Assembly (NCBI GenBank): GCA_003427395.1
Contig: BFEA01000063.1
Span: 3,927,991-3,960,087, forward strand
Reading direction: 5' to 3'
Length of the DNA stretch: 32,097 nucleotides
From: Chara braunii
Lineage: Eukaryota; Streptophyta; Charophyceae; Charales; Characeae
The notes beneath the pieces are model-generated. The model saw only the letters and a program-made list of their open reading frames with translations, had not been told where the DNA came from and made no database searches. Positions 13,901 to 20,679 of this stretch are shown in pieces. Numbering within the stretch: the stretch's first letter is position 1; every line of letters starts with the position of its first letter. The position numbers were made by a program, and so were the translations under genes.

Positions 13901-16900
13901 GCACTCGCTCGTGGAACCGCAGGATGGCAGCTGACCGACTCTGATTAGACAGTAGGGGCCCGCCGACGGTTACTTTCACCGCTCCAGCAGAGAATACTTG
14001 GGGAGCCGGGCAAACCACCTTGGTTGTGCTGTCCCCTGTTATCTCCGACATAAGATACTGAGTTCTTTCAGCCACTGGATTGGGCTGGACAATCACTGGT
14101 TTTGGCAGTGGCATCAGCCCAGCAGGCGGGATGGGAGGCCACAGCCCCCCAAACCCTATACTCATCGTTGTGAAATTGCAGATATACCAGGGGCTCCCAC
14201 CAAAGTTGAACCCCTCAACTGTGATGCCTTGCCCTCCATCGATAGTGACTGTTACTCCGTCCTCATCCCCCTCTGCAATCCTATATGTGGACACTGGTTC
14301 CCAGGGTGCTGACACATAGTACCACGGTGGAACTTCCACTGCTACCCCTGGCACCCCCCTAATTGAGGCTGATCTGTTCACATGCAACTGGAATGGAAAA
14401 GAGTCGGCCACAATGCTGTAGTTAACTGGCATGAAGATGTTGACATCGGCGCTGAGTTTCTGCTGCCAGGCATGACGTAGAAGAGGCTGAAACCTGTAGT
14501 AGGCAACAGGCTTAATCAGCTTTCTGCGTTTGAAGGGAGGTAGGAGGAAGTCGGCAGCAGAACTGGCCATGGCACTGGAGGCATACACACGCACCTCATC
14601 GATGAACCCCTTGAAGAACTTCTGTTGATCAACATACGGACAGGTATGGCCATCAATCTGAAGAAGTCGCCTGCCTGGCAGGTCCTCAGGGTCGAAGGTC
14701 TGAATTACGCCCTTGGCACCTGGGACACCATGTTTCTTCTTCACGCTGGACTGGCTGAAAGCTGGAGGGGGCGGAGGCCGGAGTGGCGGCGGCGGAGGCG
14801 AACTTGGAGCTGGTGGAGGAAATGGTGCAGGTGGTGGAGATGGGGGACTGGGAGGCGAGGGTGGGGAAATCGGCTGGTTTGGAGGTGCTGGAGGCGCAGG
14901 TGGAGCCGGCTGTGGGGCTGTGTGCTCCCCCAGTCCCCCAATGAAGAAGGAGCCATCTGTCGCTGGGCGACAAGGTGTGAGATGGCCATCAATGCTTGGT
15001 GCCGGGGCCCATCTCCCATCACACATCAGGTTTGTAAGCATCCGTCCATCCGTGTGTGGTTTTGCACTGACTTCACAGTAATGCCACTCCTTGTGTTCTA
15101 CAAGAACACGGGCACCAGTGGTGTAGTTGAGACCAGTGCCTGCAGTGCATGCACTCAGCAGGTACGCATACTCACCTCGCAGCATGATGCAGCTCTGCAG
15201 ATCAGTTGGCAGGCCATCAGCTGATAATGATGTGAAACAAGCAAGGGGCTGCTCGGCACATGGATCTATGTCTAGGGGATAGAACCAAACTCCGTAAGTG
15301 AACCCGTCCGGGCTTGTGGACACACGCTCGCTGACGCTGGGGCTCTCCACATAGTCATTCGCTCCGTCCATGTACAGTGCCATCTCCATCACCTCCACCT
15401 GCTTGTTTGCAACTGCAGCTCGGTACGGCCAGGTACCGATGCTTTGCTGTGTCCCGCACCCTATAGTAATGCTGCCAGAGGTGAAGATTTCTGGGATGAA
15501 GTCAGATGGGCTTCGAGGGACAGGTCGCACCCTTTTATACGCATCATTTGCCACGGCTATGGAATACTTACCAACGCTGGGAAGAGCGGGCACAGTGCAC
15601 CTTGTCTCGTCGTAGTGGATATACTCAGCTGTTGTAAGGCGCCCATCCACCTCACAGTGTAGCCATTGTGACTTGGCAAAGCCAAATCCCAACACACGGA
15701 CGTTATTGTGACCATCAATGGGGATCAGACGCTCATACACATCCAGATGCTCTTTCCCACACCGATTGGGCATAGGTATAGGCATCCTCGTCCACTCACC
15801 TTCTGCATCTAGATTAAATCCGGGTTTGATGACCCGTGTGATGTTGGTTGGGGGACAATCTGTTCTCCTAGGCACAGCAGTCGAAATGCAAGGTGGAAGG
15901 TATGGCACCGTTGTCCATAGACGCACTGCTCGAGAATTTGGGAGGCTGGAGATAGCAATTGTAGAAAACAAGGCTGTCCCAAGTTCCCCGTTCGTTGTCG
16001 CAGAGTCAATCACATCAGAGCCACCTGCCTCATTGAACCTTAGATGAGAGATAAGCGCTGCATTGGGGTCATCATCTGGGGACGACGAGGGAGGGGTCTC
16101 GACCAGTGGACAGTTGTTTGGATAACGTACCTCCCCATACCACATTACTTCATGCACTTCACAGGCCGACAGATGTCGCCCATATACGCGAACCTCCTCG
16201 ACCAAACCTCGGAAACAGTGACCTACGCCTTCCGATTGCAACAGCCTGCGCCTGCCCGCTCTACCCCCATCCTCTGGGGTACCAGGCGAGGGGGGAGGAG
16301 GAGCAGGAGCAGGAGGAGCCTGTGGAGGTACGTTGTCTGGTGCTGGAGGTGGCTGAGGTGGTGGCGGAGGGGAGGGACTTCTGAGTGACTGAGCCTGGTG
16401 TGTGCAACCCACATGAAACTGACACGTGGCCATGGCATGGGGAACCATCTGGGTGTCAATCTTCACTGCATCCAGCTGGCCATCCACGTAAAGTTGGGCC
16501 GAGCTGTCACTGCCAACAGTCAGCATGATAAAATGCCACTGATCAGGCAGTGCCTGTACTGTGCCCAGGAACTCGCTGTAGATTCCTGAGGGCGTCCGAT
16601 CAGCATACCCAAAATGTTGATCTTTGCTGTAAAACAGAAAGATTGATGGGTTGCGGATTGACTCATCCAAATTTTGGCCAGCTATGAAAGGAGGAGGTGG
16701 TTCAAAATCGAACTGCAGCAGATGCCTGTTATGTTTGCTGGTGCCTTTCTTGTGATGAGGCTGCTTTGAGGAGTGAGATGACACATTTGAGGCGAGAGTT
16801 TTATGAGGAGTCGAGGAGGTGGAAGAGGAGGAAGAGGTGGCCAGAGGAGGAGAGGACAATGTAGCAGAGGGAGAAGAGGAGAGAGAAGTTAGCGAAGCAG

Positions 16901-19331
16901 AGGACGAAGACAGAGAAGATAAAGATGAAGAAGAAGAGGAAGAGGAAGAAGAAGTGGAAGGAGGAGGAGAAGAGGCAGAAGAAGAGGAAGAAGAGGAAGA
17001 AGAGGAAGAAGAGGAAGAAGAAGAAAGAGAAGAAGAAGAAGAAGAAGCCAAGGATGATGCAGGCCGTGAAGATGAAGGTCGCAATGCTTGCACCGTCACA
17101 TTTGTCCCAGCATCTGGTGCCTCAGGTGGAGCAGGTGGAGGAGGAGGACCCTCAACTGGGGTGGCCCCCAAAACCGGTGGAGGCAGCTGATACCCTGCCC
17201 ACATGAGCAAAATTGAATCTTGGCCACCATCTGTAATGGCCGAGCTGTACGGGTACACCCACATGCCCATGGAATAGCCTTTCTGAGAGCTATTCAGTCT
17301 CGAGCAAACTCCATTGGCAGCAACAAACTCGGAGAGTCCATCAAACTCCATAGCTCTCTCCAGATAGTAAATTGGGATAGAGTGGGCAGAGAAGTGCAAC
17401 CCATCATTTGCCACTTCTACAGGTACTGAGCAAGCTGTTGGATATGGCGGTGCGCAACAGGTGACCAAGCTGGAGTTGATCCAGTAAGCTGGAACCTCAT
17501 TTCCTTCCCCGAAGCTACACTGCAACCAGGGGCTATGAGCAAAGTTGTTACCTGAAATGTTGAAGCAATCACCACCTGCCACGTGGACAACAGGGACACT
17601 GAGGGACGTAGGGCAAGCCTGCTGCAAGGGGGTGACCTCCCACTGAAAGCTCAACTCAGGCACGCCCCCATACATCAAATTGTTCCCTCGCCCAGAGCTG
17701 TCAAGCACTGGATGACTTGTGTCGACAAGTGCCATAATTTCGTCCTCGGGCTTTTGGATGGGCCCACTCCCATTCAACCACTGAGGGTACCGTTTGAAAG
17801 TCTCCCCCGTGAGCAACGGCCCATCATCGAGCTTGTAGTATCCCACAAGTCCTCGCTCTTTGCTCGGGTCCAGGCTCAGAAACATGCTTTCTGCAATTTC
17901 TACCTTGGAGAGAGGCCGTGAATAAATCCGCACCTCATCGATGAACCCCATGGTCGACTCCTGCGGGTAGGACGTCCACCCTGTAGGAAAGGACCCAACG
18001 TACAAGTAGCCTGTAGCTGCCATGCTGGCATTCATAAGAACAGTCCCAATCGTTCCAGGTACGAAGTTCCCCAACACGTAACCTCCAACATAGTATGTTT
18101 CGTTGACCACGGTGACTGGTCGCCCTCTCGCATTGACAACACCATAATTGGCATAGTTGTGGTCCGTGGCAGACCGAGTTCTACGACCCGCACCATCACC
18201 ATAGAGGGCAACTTGACCATCCTCCCCTACAGTGACCATCACAAAATGCCACTCATCACTGCAGAAAACGGCATCTGTTTCAACTCGCATAAGACCGTCA
18301 AAGTACACAAACTTGTAGAAGTCGCCCATCTTTTTCCTCTGCACCAGCGCCTTGTCATCGTACACCAAGTAGTCCGCCTTCTCCCAACGAAGTTGATGCA
18401 TGATGCTGAAATTGAGGCTGCCTCCCGTCTCAACAAATCCGGCAGTCAGAATGGGCATGGAGGTCATAGATGGGTCAGGCCTGATCCATGCCCCCATGGT
18501 AAGCCCGCAGCCTCCTGGAAAGAGGGCAGTCGCATTCGGCGAGGTCAGGAACGGATTGCCTGGTCCCAGCTTGGCAGCCATGCCCGTTACCACAATATAA
18601 TAGCACCGCTCATCCCAGAAGCCATCAAGAGTGGTTGCAAAGTCGTTGAGAGTATTGAAAGCTTGGAAGCACAGCCGGTACTCGCACTCGTCAACAGTTG
18701 TCCTTGGTACCCAGTTGAACACCAGCTTCATGGGGTCCCCGGCCTCCTCCTCGACAATCTCTGCCCCGTCCGGTATCTTACCTTGTGTCACAACCAACCG
18801 AAGTGGTCCCAACCTCGCTCCTTGCCGTGCCTCCAAACGGAATGTCAACAACATTCCTGGACTGACTATGTACTGCGTATTGTTGAACGCGGTATACCCA
18901 AAGAACTTCTCCAGATCTTCTTCCGACCACGGGCGCTGATCCATCCAGAAGATAGGTGTGGCCGAAAGTCGCAGATGCACACAGCGCAGCTCACTCATCA
19001 AGTACTGGTCGAACGCAAAGAAACAGACCTCCGCGTCATTGGGTCGATCGTCCTCCAGATCCGGCGCCAGGTTCCAAAAAAATTGTCGCTTGATCTGCCG
19101 ACCCTCCGTGTCATTTCGTGTTGTAGGCCCCAGTTCCATCCATGAATTATCTGTTGTGAACAGTCCAATGTCTTGTATAGAAAGCTCCACGCAGTCATCG
19201 TCATCCCTTGCCACCAAGTTGAATGTCATGTTCTCCCCCCGTCTCCCGTACACCCGGGCTCGTCCCACACCCAGATGCGATTTCTCGTCAGGAACCACCG
19301 CCGGAGTATATCCGTCCCGAGCCCCATCCAC
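4980..19331 (-). CDS. Giant mosaic extracellular LamG/SUEL-lectin/PA14/DUF2341/Kelch protein (5' partial)
   Basis: One frame of 4,783 codons. Modules in order (approximate residues): two Ig-like repeats with paired Cys (35-250); LamG 1 (262-480); IPT-like (580-655); LamG 2 with a poly-Ser insert (660-1060); IPT-like (1180-1300); LamG 3 (1313-1595); IPT-like (1697-1790); SUEL lectin (1831-1955); LamG 4 (1957-2125); IPT-like (2234-2300); LamG 5 (2324-2505); PA14 (2530-2680); LamG 6 (2660-2845); filamin/Ig-like repeats (2935-3105); LamG 7 (3205-3470); SUEL-like (3536-3625); Ig-like (3640-3930); Kelch blades interrupted by DUF2341 and a ConA fold (3925-4625); Pro/Ser tail. LamG domains are marked by the closing motif GFIDEVRIYSRPLS and variants at 461, 1042, 1575, 2104, 2485, 2824 and 3447. 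N-glycosylation sequons are many; no membrane segment was seen. Codon 1 is GTG and TAA lies twelve codons upstream without an ATG between, so the true start is probably in an upstream exon. A cell-wall or matrix adhesive role is inferred from the modules. Confidence 0.9.
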   Translation of the reverse strand: MDGARDGYTPAVVPDEKSHLGVGRARVYGRRGENMTFNLVARDDDDCVELSIQDIGLFTTDNSWMELGPTTRNDTEGRQIKRQFFWNLAPDLEDDRPNDAEVCFFAFDQYLMSELRCVHLRLSATPIFWMDQRPWSEEDLEKFFGYTAFNNTQYIVSPGMLLTFRLEARQGARLGPLRLVVTQGKIPDGAEIVEEEAGDPMKLVFNWVPRTTVDECEYRLCFQAFNTLNDFATTLDGFWDERCYYIVVTGMAAKLGPGNPFLTSPNATALFPGGCGLTMGAWIRPDPSMTSMPILTAGFVETGGSLNFSIMHQLRWEKADYLVYDDKALVQRKKMGDFYKFVYFDGLMRVETDAVFCSDEWHFVMVTVGEDGQVALYGDGAGRRTRSATDHNYANYGVVNARGRPVTVVNETYYVGGYVLGNFVPGTIGTVLMNASMAATGYLYVGSFPTGWTSYPQESTMGFIDEVRIYSRPLSKVEIAESMFLSLDPSKERGLVGYYKLDDGPLLTGETFKRYPQWLNGSGPIQKPEDEIMALVDTSHPVLDSSGRGNNLMYGGVPELSFQWEVTPLQQACPTSLSVPVVHVAGGDCFNISGNNFAHSPWLQCSFGEGNEVPAYWINSSLVTCCAPPYPTACSVPVEVANDGLHFSAHSIPIYYLERAMEFDGLSEFVAANGVCSRLNSSQKGYSMGMWVYPYSSAITDGGQDSILLMWAGYQLPPPVLGATPVEGPPPPPAPPEAPDAGTNVTVQALRPSSSRPASSLASSSSSSLSSSSSSSSSSSSSSSSASSPPPSTSSSSSSSSSSLSSLSSSSASLTSLSSSPSATLSSPPLATSSSSSTSSTPHKTLASNVSSHSSKQPHHKKGTSKHNRHLLQFDFEPPPPFIAGQNLDESIRNPSIFLFYSKDQHFGYADRTPSGIYSEFLGTVQALPDQWHFIMLTVGSDSSAQLYVDGQLDAVKIDTQMVPHAMATCQFHVGCTHQAQSLRSPSPPPPPQPPPAPDNVPPQAPPAPAPPPPSPGTPEDGGRAGRRRLLQSEGVGHCFRGLVEEVRVYGRHLSACEVHEVMWYGEVRYPNNCPLVETPPSSSPDDDPNAALISHLRFNEAGGSDVIDSATTNGELGTALFSTIAISSLPNSRAVRLWTTVPYLPPCISTAVPRRTDCPPTNITRVIKPGFNLDAEGEWTRMPIPMPNRCGKEHLDVYERLIPIDGHNNVRVLGFGFAKSQWLHCEVDGRLTTAEYIHYDETRCTVPALPSVGKYSIAVANDAYKRVRPVPRSPSDFIPEIFTSGSITIGCGTQQSIGTWPYRAAVANKQVEVMEMALYMDGANDYVESPSVSERVSTSPDGFTYGVWFYPLDIDPCAEQPLACFTSLSADGLPTDLQSCIMLRGEYAYLLSACTAGTGLNYTTGARVLVEHKEWHYCEVSAKPHTDGRMLTNLMCDGRWAPAPSIDGHLTPCRPATDGSFFIGGLGEHTAPQPAPPAPPAPPNQPISPPSPPSPPSPPPAPFPPPAPSSPPPPPLRPPPPPAFSQSSVKKKHGVPGAKGVIQTFDPEDLPGRRLLQIDGHTCPYVDQQKFFKGFIDEVRVYASSAMASSAADFLLPPFKRRKLIKPVAYYRFQPLLRHAWQQKLSADVNIFMPVNYSIVADSFPFQLHVNRSASIRGVPGVAVEVPPWYYVSAPWEPVSTYRIAEGDEDGVTVTIDGGQGITVEGFNFGGSPWYICNFTTMSIGFGGLWPPIPPAGLMPLPKPVIVQPNPVAERTQYLMSEITGDSTTKVVCPAPQVFSAGAVKVTVGGPLLSNQSRSAAILRFHERVLVLQGNLSTQAVRFAGSVDDGGVLSLVCDPGLRIETVLFADYGQPDGRCLHPPEYKPPTCGNEDDESAVSMVSDSGDLLASSGCNYTAFQVNTNCSAAAAVEAALSADCLGRSNCSIYVDAAMLGGVDPCPSMPKWLSVALDCSNRWMGKDFVLSRYASAKFTRNAYSFSIWVYPEIQEGVRAIVSFGSSGSEPNRAVLQWHGNMATGHFYYYDDFIHDVVVRDEDGEPLDLAARRWYFVVVTVDEENNGYIYLDGRPMVSFATKSRPDASGLGRLIIGMDLDYMDVPREYFAGMVDEFRGYSRALSSDEVLTKYCLTEVLPETDPDPWLVVYYRFNRDGPDPTKVVDSADPWAFAELPQSTTSIWSPADLTFDSQVTTPGAGLLTVHTTYAHTGAPWFAPTILGIQQGTDASRVHKPLQGPMSGMMNVTITGINFSPGRKVNVYAEKNGTMAKAPKVIWRDHTNLTVNLPNVTSAGTYKVFAMHGDADAPEDMIHGCSSGGLGAMEYDFLPTLQDAAFGLVAWYPLSDGPDGWAVWVNEPIPEPGRIKGIVKLDSNRCGLAREAYRFDVGGELWGNGGEIVLPSNDRRDWTAVAAWIYVEDSPVPPYVSCVGYLIEDTRRGGDHNFVTNAWKLAVLNLDGTLFVNGRLVANASAYEPPLRRILEEGIIGGDGFRGMIDGVRIYNRTISWEESAYWFLNDDYAVEFVNGTHAVSRPLASDNAAVPVGPAGLLARFYDPFGSYGDIITPQVDFNWTAIGPPPFPLQIDDWSCHLTGYLQTARFSDIYNFTVYSDGGILLLVDNATVIDARTLSGPANFTGSIFLRGNTWHALEIYYTHDTGDVDLHLWWETNRGELPSELVPSGHLRSGVGPLVVTAWLYAYDAGGFQSVFSKLIPPASKGDASGGMNSFSLGVHNGMLVASVYVGTSPACNVSSMDKPVAYRSIASQKANITPGKWHHVAASYNGSAWYLFLDGMLQDTVLYDSVLFPPSRMTYALLIGASSGVLGRPMSFLHGQLYGLRLYDTPIREGDLELVRLDSQCMTRTPLMNVVYDLPMGEGLGMYLHDKSGAGIFSAAMLVPAPNLGMGMWVPSQCIGYERQTTKVDVAGRALQLAIAGEIIYLTFTSQGACGLGRKLGGENFEVLVEGPPPHREQTGLTFANNGLRDHGDGSYTLMFNKTLSGPYTVNILLNGVVINQTVVEVSAFNTALEMTYAVYEENTKDVIVGNAANLTLVTVDKYGNVRKSGNETEWNVWFEGMYTSKVPVNDAGDGTYRVEFVPVLPGKYRMMGTLCNRSICEGSSLPPPPAPPPPAPLPPPAPPSPPEEDQPGRRRLLQEASKRRILVGSEICRYCLEVKPSSALSSIASIVSISGLTSGSGLRSPPWSTLGSKNTAAVGASPLFSRAAAEDVDGTLVLERGGPFVSFPDNDQLDFKGPFTIQTWLWRDIETSLPPPPMFPSPPSPPSPPESPPSPPSPPDNTTTPPSPEALAEVPLLSPSPSPAPADSPPFTPRLGPPRDLEQRPLRKLAGAVIGAGHREYIFSKKSDRTDKGYWLAISFLGIPNSYQLEMGVYIGSDQFRVATGRTRIQYRTWVNVVGWYNGTVMQVEVDNVPVVTGSYPGLPQYPRGNRQLVRVGENFQGSLARMKVFATDRSKILENLAKPGYDGFCPFVPDATPTGSGANSTSPSSSALVAYYMFNQKSMSNRVFDASPTGNHGYLGLVGGRANSGGELNLTCPSSTAITTILYANWGHNIGPLGAYFANPKCKTENTTQYVETLCLGNQTCLVSASPSIFGDPCPLAGLPVTLAVMASCSRPNGVPQTVLAQGPPSWVSKSSYDSVPEAVVPSLQSKVPMLWWMELEGGGAPGTPHPGGWNFSNVRAGKRALYTVLAFDECGLKNAAGELPFDIQVNALDCVESTYSLTRFDCNIPLSSTALPYACYPLQVGGAPRRINFQVEWGGESFDNECGIFQNAHLLHFFVNFTGAHQFTVTIDNATVYTGVAVVRPGPPSANTRFAGIPWTAEVGMPVTVQVAAYDENFNPIWGGPTKHYLDRISVRCTPPAKTSKFDAGDRYYTFSVTFLDSGVHTLELLLDETLVIETGTVTVTQAGPRVVALIPPASVIPSPRFEHSTAVKDNQLIVFGGTARDKTYLDETWLFNPGLNESYSSELGGGVWTYRAKVKISGAVFDDPMNVEIKLDTNMMFSQGKVRWDCADVLFIGPEGQHLRYWLDPIPGCRSNATVFWLHIPFNIPFVWIYYGNPLGQTRSTSTIFDFFEDFEYTGPPVSAFRRKRPLPNTGNWGPGPCVTVTNDTNFDRFVTSDDVSIHGGRSLKVTGANMGEKSSILISLPHNMRSYVLKGYFFDGGCQGGGHWISPDFDGCTDPDVDKVMLPELNGLGLYTIASYGYYSAYYPWTSSRVHRSPGSWHSFAFYGDHLSVELYVDGQFAKRSVHRNATSALKDIFIHFGTDKMLSEMNGYWDAIFATPWDRALIVSEPEAEQRIMWSPTSMKWTKLMPTTKPPARQGHSAVMFKDNMYIFGGERSAYEYSDVWVFSLEKIDWTFIPVAGPVPPARHDHSAVVQGKRMCIFGGRSPAPLGDMWCFNIPTRKWEQIGAGITPGPTGARWPSPRFGHSAVMINDEMYLYGGYTPEDATTGLPPGGLGRASNEVWRFNFSVTDWLKVGPRFDLYMEAGIRQGTPPTIADAIVFPTLIPQGRFAHVAFGLEDWMYIAGGLGGPRLRTEMDDMWRFHVRKKRWEEVTWDLVGTRQPVKRYDSSGGVLSWRSSDNRTTYFLAMFGGHREGEFLDDVALCYVRDWIDTPPAPTDVFQLLPPPPSMPPPVQILPPPEPMDATTPGQPGSLIPLSPEGSPRSSPTPSPAPSPSPVSSTRLSLTSSPSPSQILTPAPSSSIPSSTSTATVQSVHEPPAIPGTLVAAPAKPAPAPLNILAATSSIALGPSLIEPIFNSTSLGQSLAPQPAAQ
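5457..7559 (-). other. Kelch propeller with inserted DUF2341-ConA module (within the giant protein)
   Basis: Six Kelch-like repeats are visible. The first has its hydrophobic and GG strands at residues 3925-3966 (PSPRFEHS, VFGGTARD, DETWLF). A DUF2341-like segment follows (about 3983-4090, with RYWLD, WIYYGNP and FDFFEDFEY), then a ConA-like fold (4105-4305, with GSWHSFAFYGD and VELYVDG). The closing Trp strand of the first blade (MKWTKLMP) appears only afterwards at about 4312. Blades 2-6 then run to about 4620, with IFGGERS, IFGGRSP, LYGGYTP, IAGGLGG and MFGGHRE. Kelch propellers usually bind proteins or glycans; the ligand here is unknown. Confidence 0.8.
8457..8726 (-). other. Second SUEL-type galactose-lectin-like module (within the giant protein)
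   Basis: Residues about 3536-3625. It shows LNLTCP, then ILYANWG, a central CLGNQTC and a closing FGDPCP, the spacing of SUEL/Gal-lectin domains (C-x-G, A-x-YG, C-x-G-x-x-x-C, DPCP). The arm between the first strand and CLGNQTC is shorter than in the first copy, so the fold may be reduced. Galactose or rhamnose binding is family knowledge, not shown here. Confidence 0.7.
11292..11744 (-). other. PA14 domain (within the giant protein)
   Basis: Residues about 2530-2680. It begins GLLARFYD, continues with LTGYLQTARFSDIYNFTV and YSDGGILLLVDN, and later WHALEIYYTHDTG and LHLWW. These are the landmarks of PA14 beta-barrels, which in eukaryotic adhesins bind glycans. The usual DDG metal-binding signature is SDGG here, so calcium binding may be altered. 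Confidence 0.85.
13467..13841 (-). other. First SUEL-type galactose-lectin module (within the giant protein)
   Basis: Residues about 1831-1955. The order LSLVCDPGLRI, FADYGQPDGRC, CLGRSNCSIYV, VDPCPSMPKWLSVALDC matches the SUEL/Gal-lectin pattern, including the Cys pairs, DPCP and the final valine-rich strand. It sits directly before LamG 4. Confidence 0.85.
16806..17075 (-). repeat. Imperfect (TCC/TCT)n tract encoding poly-Ser inside LamG 2
   Basis: On the plus strand this is a GAA/GAG/GGA-rich purine run; read on the coding strand it encodes a serine run broken by a few Pro, Leu, Ala and Thr, at residues about 752-840. It lies inside the second LamG domain and ends shortly before RHLLQ. 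The opposite-strand poly-Glu frames are shadows. Length variation between individuals or reads is likely. Confidence 0.9.
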
Positions 19332-19343
19332 CCATCGAGGGGG

Positions 19344-19356
19344 CCTGCATGGGATA
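19344..19356 (-). other. Possible 3' splice acceptor of the large exon
   Basis: On the minus strand the sequence TTGTATCCCATGCAG precedes base 19344, and the reading frame is open from there to the GTG at 19331 and onward, while TAA lies just upstream. This fits an exon beginning at 19344 with a split first codon needing two bases from the previous exon. The pyrimidine tract is weak, so confidence is modest. Confidence 0.4.
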
Positions 19357-19403
19357 CAACCAAGTTACACGCATCCACCACATACAGTGTCTTCCCTCCT
19401 CCC

Positions 19404-19404
<1 letters not shown>

Positions 19405-19435
<31 letters not shown>

Positions 19436-19436
19436 A
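19405..19436. repeat. C17 homopolymer followed by (CA)n
   Basis: Seventeen C residues (19405-19421) run into about eight CA units. It would lie in the intron or 5' flank of the large gene. Homopolymer length is error-prone in sequencing. Confidence 0.95.
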
Positions 19437-20007
19437 AATGCACACAAAGAAAAATATGCATGCACAGAGTGTACAAAATGGTCATTTGACGCTGAAGGTG
19501 AAGCACTTTGACCATTGTTCTTAACCAAATGCCAAGATTGACCACTGGCATGTTTGCTTAGTGAGGAAGGTTCACGCTATCGTCATACAAAAGAAACGGA
19601 AGGCAGTATTTCATGGACTGGTTCCTTCAGCACTTTTTTTAAGTTGTAGGTGCTTTATGTGATCGACACAAAACAACACCTATCTAGTATCTTCTCTCCT
19701 ATTTTCCTGTTTCTTTCCCTTTGGCCAATATTAATCTGCCAGGCACTAGCAGCTTGATTGGTGAGTTTTCTATTTTAGCAGGCGCCTCCGGAGCTGAATT
19801 GGCAAACATCTCTTTCGCCTGACCCCAGACTTCCAAACCGTCTCGCGAACAGAGCCCTTCTGGGAACTGCGGGCTTCGATGGTCCAGTAGGGTGAACAAG
19901 CAAGTGGCTCCCACGTGCGTGGCACGATCCCACGAAGGCCTGCGGAACAGTGGTGTGCTTCGAAGAGGAGTCGAACAAAGCAGTCATGGAACTCACAAAC
20001 ACAATTC
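19437..20007. other. 5' flank or intron of the large gene, no gene seen
   Basis: No domain-bearing frame and no recognisable promoter box was found. Upstream exons of the large gene would be expected in this stretch or beyond it. Confidence 0.5.
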
Positions 20008-20200
20008 AAACCACCAGTACTTAGGCGCCCTGTCAATTTCCGCCACGGCCGGGTTTTGCCGAACCAGCGAGGGCTCCAAATTTGACTTTTTTTTCTGGCT
20101 AGCGCCGCCAGCCTTCTCAGTTCGGTAGCCCGAGACCCAAAAGATGCGGCACGTTAACGGTCCCATTCTCACAAATAGCTGGGAAAAGTACTGGTGGTTT
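20008..20200. mobile_element. 193-bp MITE-like element, 15-bp inverted ends
   Basis: The left end AAACCACCAGTACTT (20008-20022) is the exact reverse complement of AAGTACTGGTGGTTT (20186-20200). The inner right end (AATAGCTGGGAAAA) is also found beside the matching end at 25909, so the right end is shared between elements. The interior is GC-rich and non-coding. Superfamily not assigned; no clear target-site duplication. Confidence 0.65.
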
Positions 20201-20679
20201 ACCTGTTAGGAAATATTCTGCGATGAGCTCGCAACTATGCTCATTGGCGTGAGTGATCGTGATGACACAAGCAAGCACGCCAAATCGCATACTTCTCTGC
20301 TCACGAGCTTCAGACGTAGATAGGGTTAGGACCACATTCACAGCCCCCTTATATTTCACATTGGTGTTGACTGGGTTTGCGCACTGCAGTCAGCTGACTT
20401 CTTTGGCATGACTAAAAGTTCAACTTGGTGGCTGTTCAGACTGCCAGCCAGCTGATAGGATAAGAATGGCATGATAGGTGCAAGGGTTGGGGTCCATGGG
20501 GCTATAATTGTGGTATACTATGGAAAGAACTTGGGCTGCATTCGAGCCAGATTCATGCTATTCTACCATTACTGTTGCGTAATCGATGGGATGGGGCACG
20601 GTGGGGCACGGCTCTGTGATTCACCACACTATCTTTCAAGAAATTTCAGTCTTTCATGGAGATCTGCAACCAGCCTCAG

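Noticed and set aside
16819-17206. Plus-strand Glu/Lys-rich frames opposite the giant gene
   Set aside because: They are the reverse complement of the Ser-coding microsatellite and have no independent support.
20117-20359. 80-residue minus-strand frame as first exon of the giant gene
   Set aside because: The signal-like start is tempting, but the donor phase does not match the acceptor at 19344 and the downstream part lies inside a MITE; kept only as a weak hypothesis.
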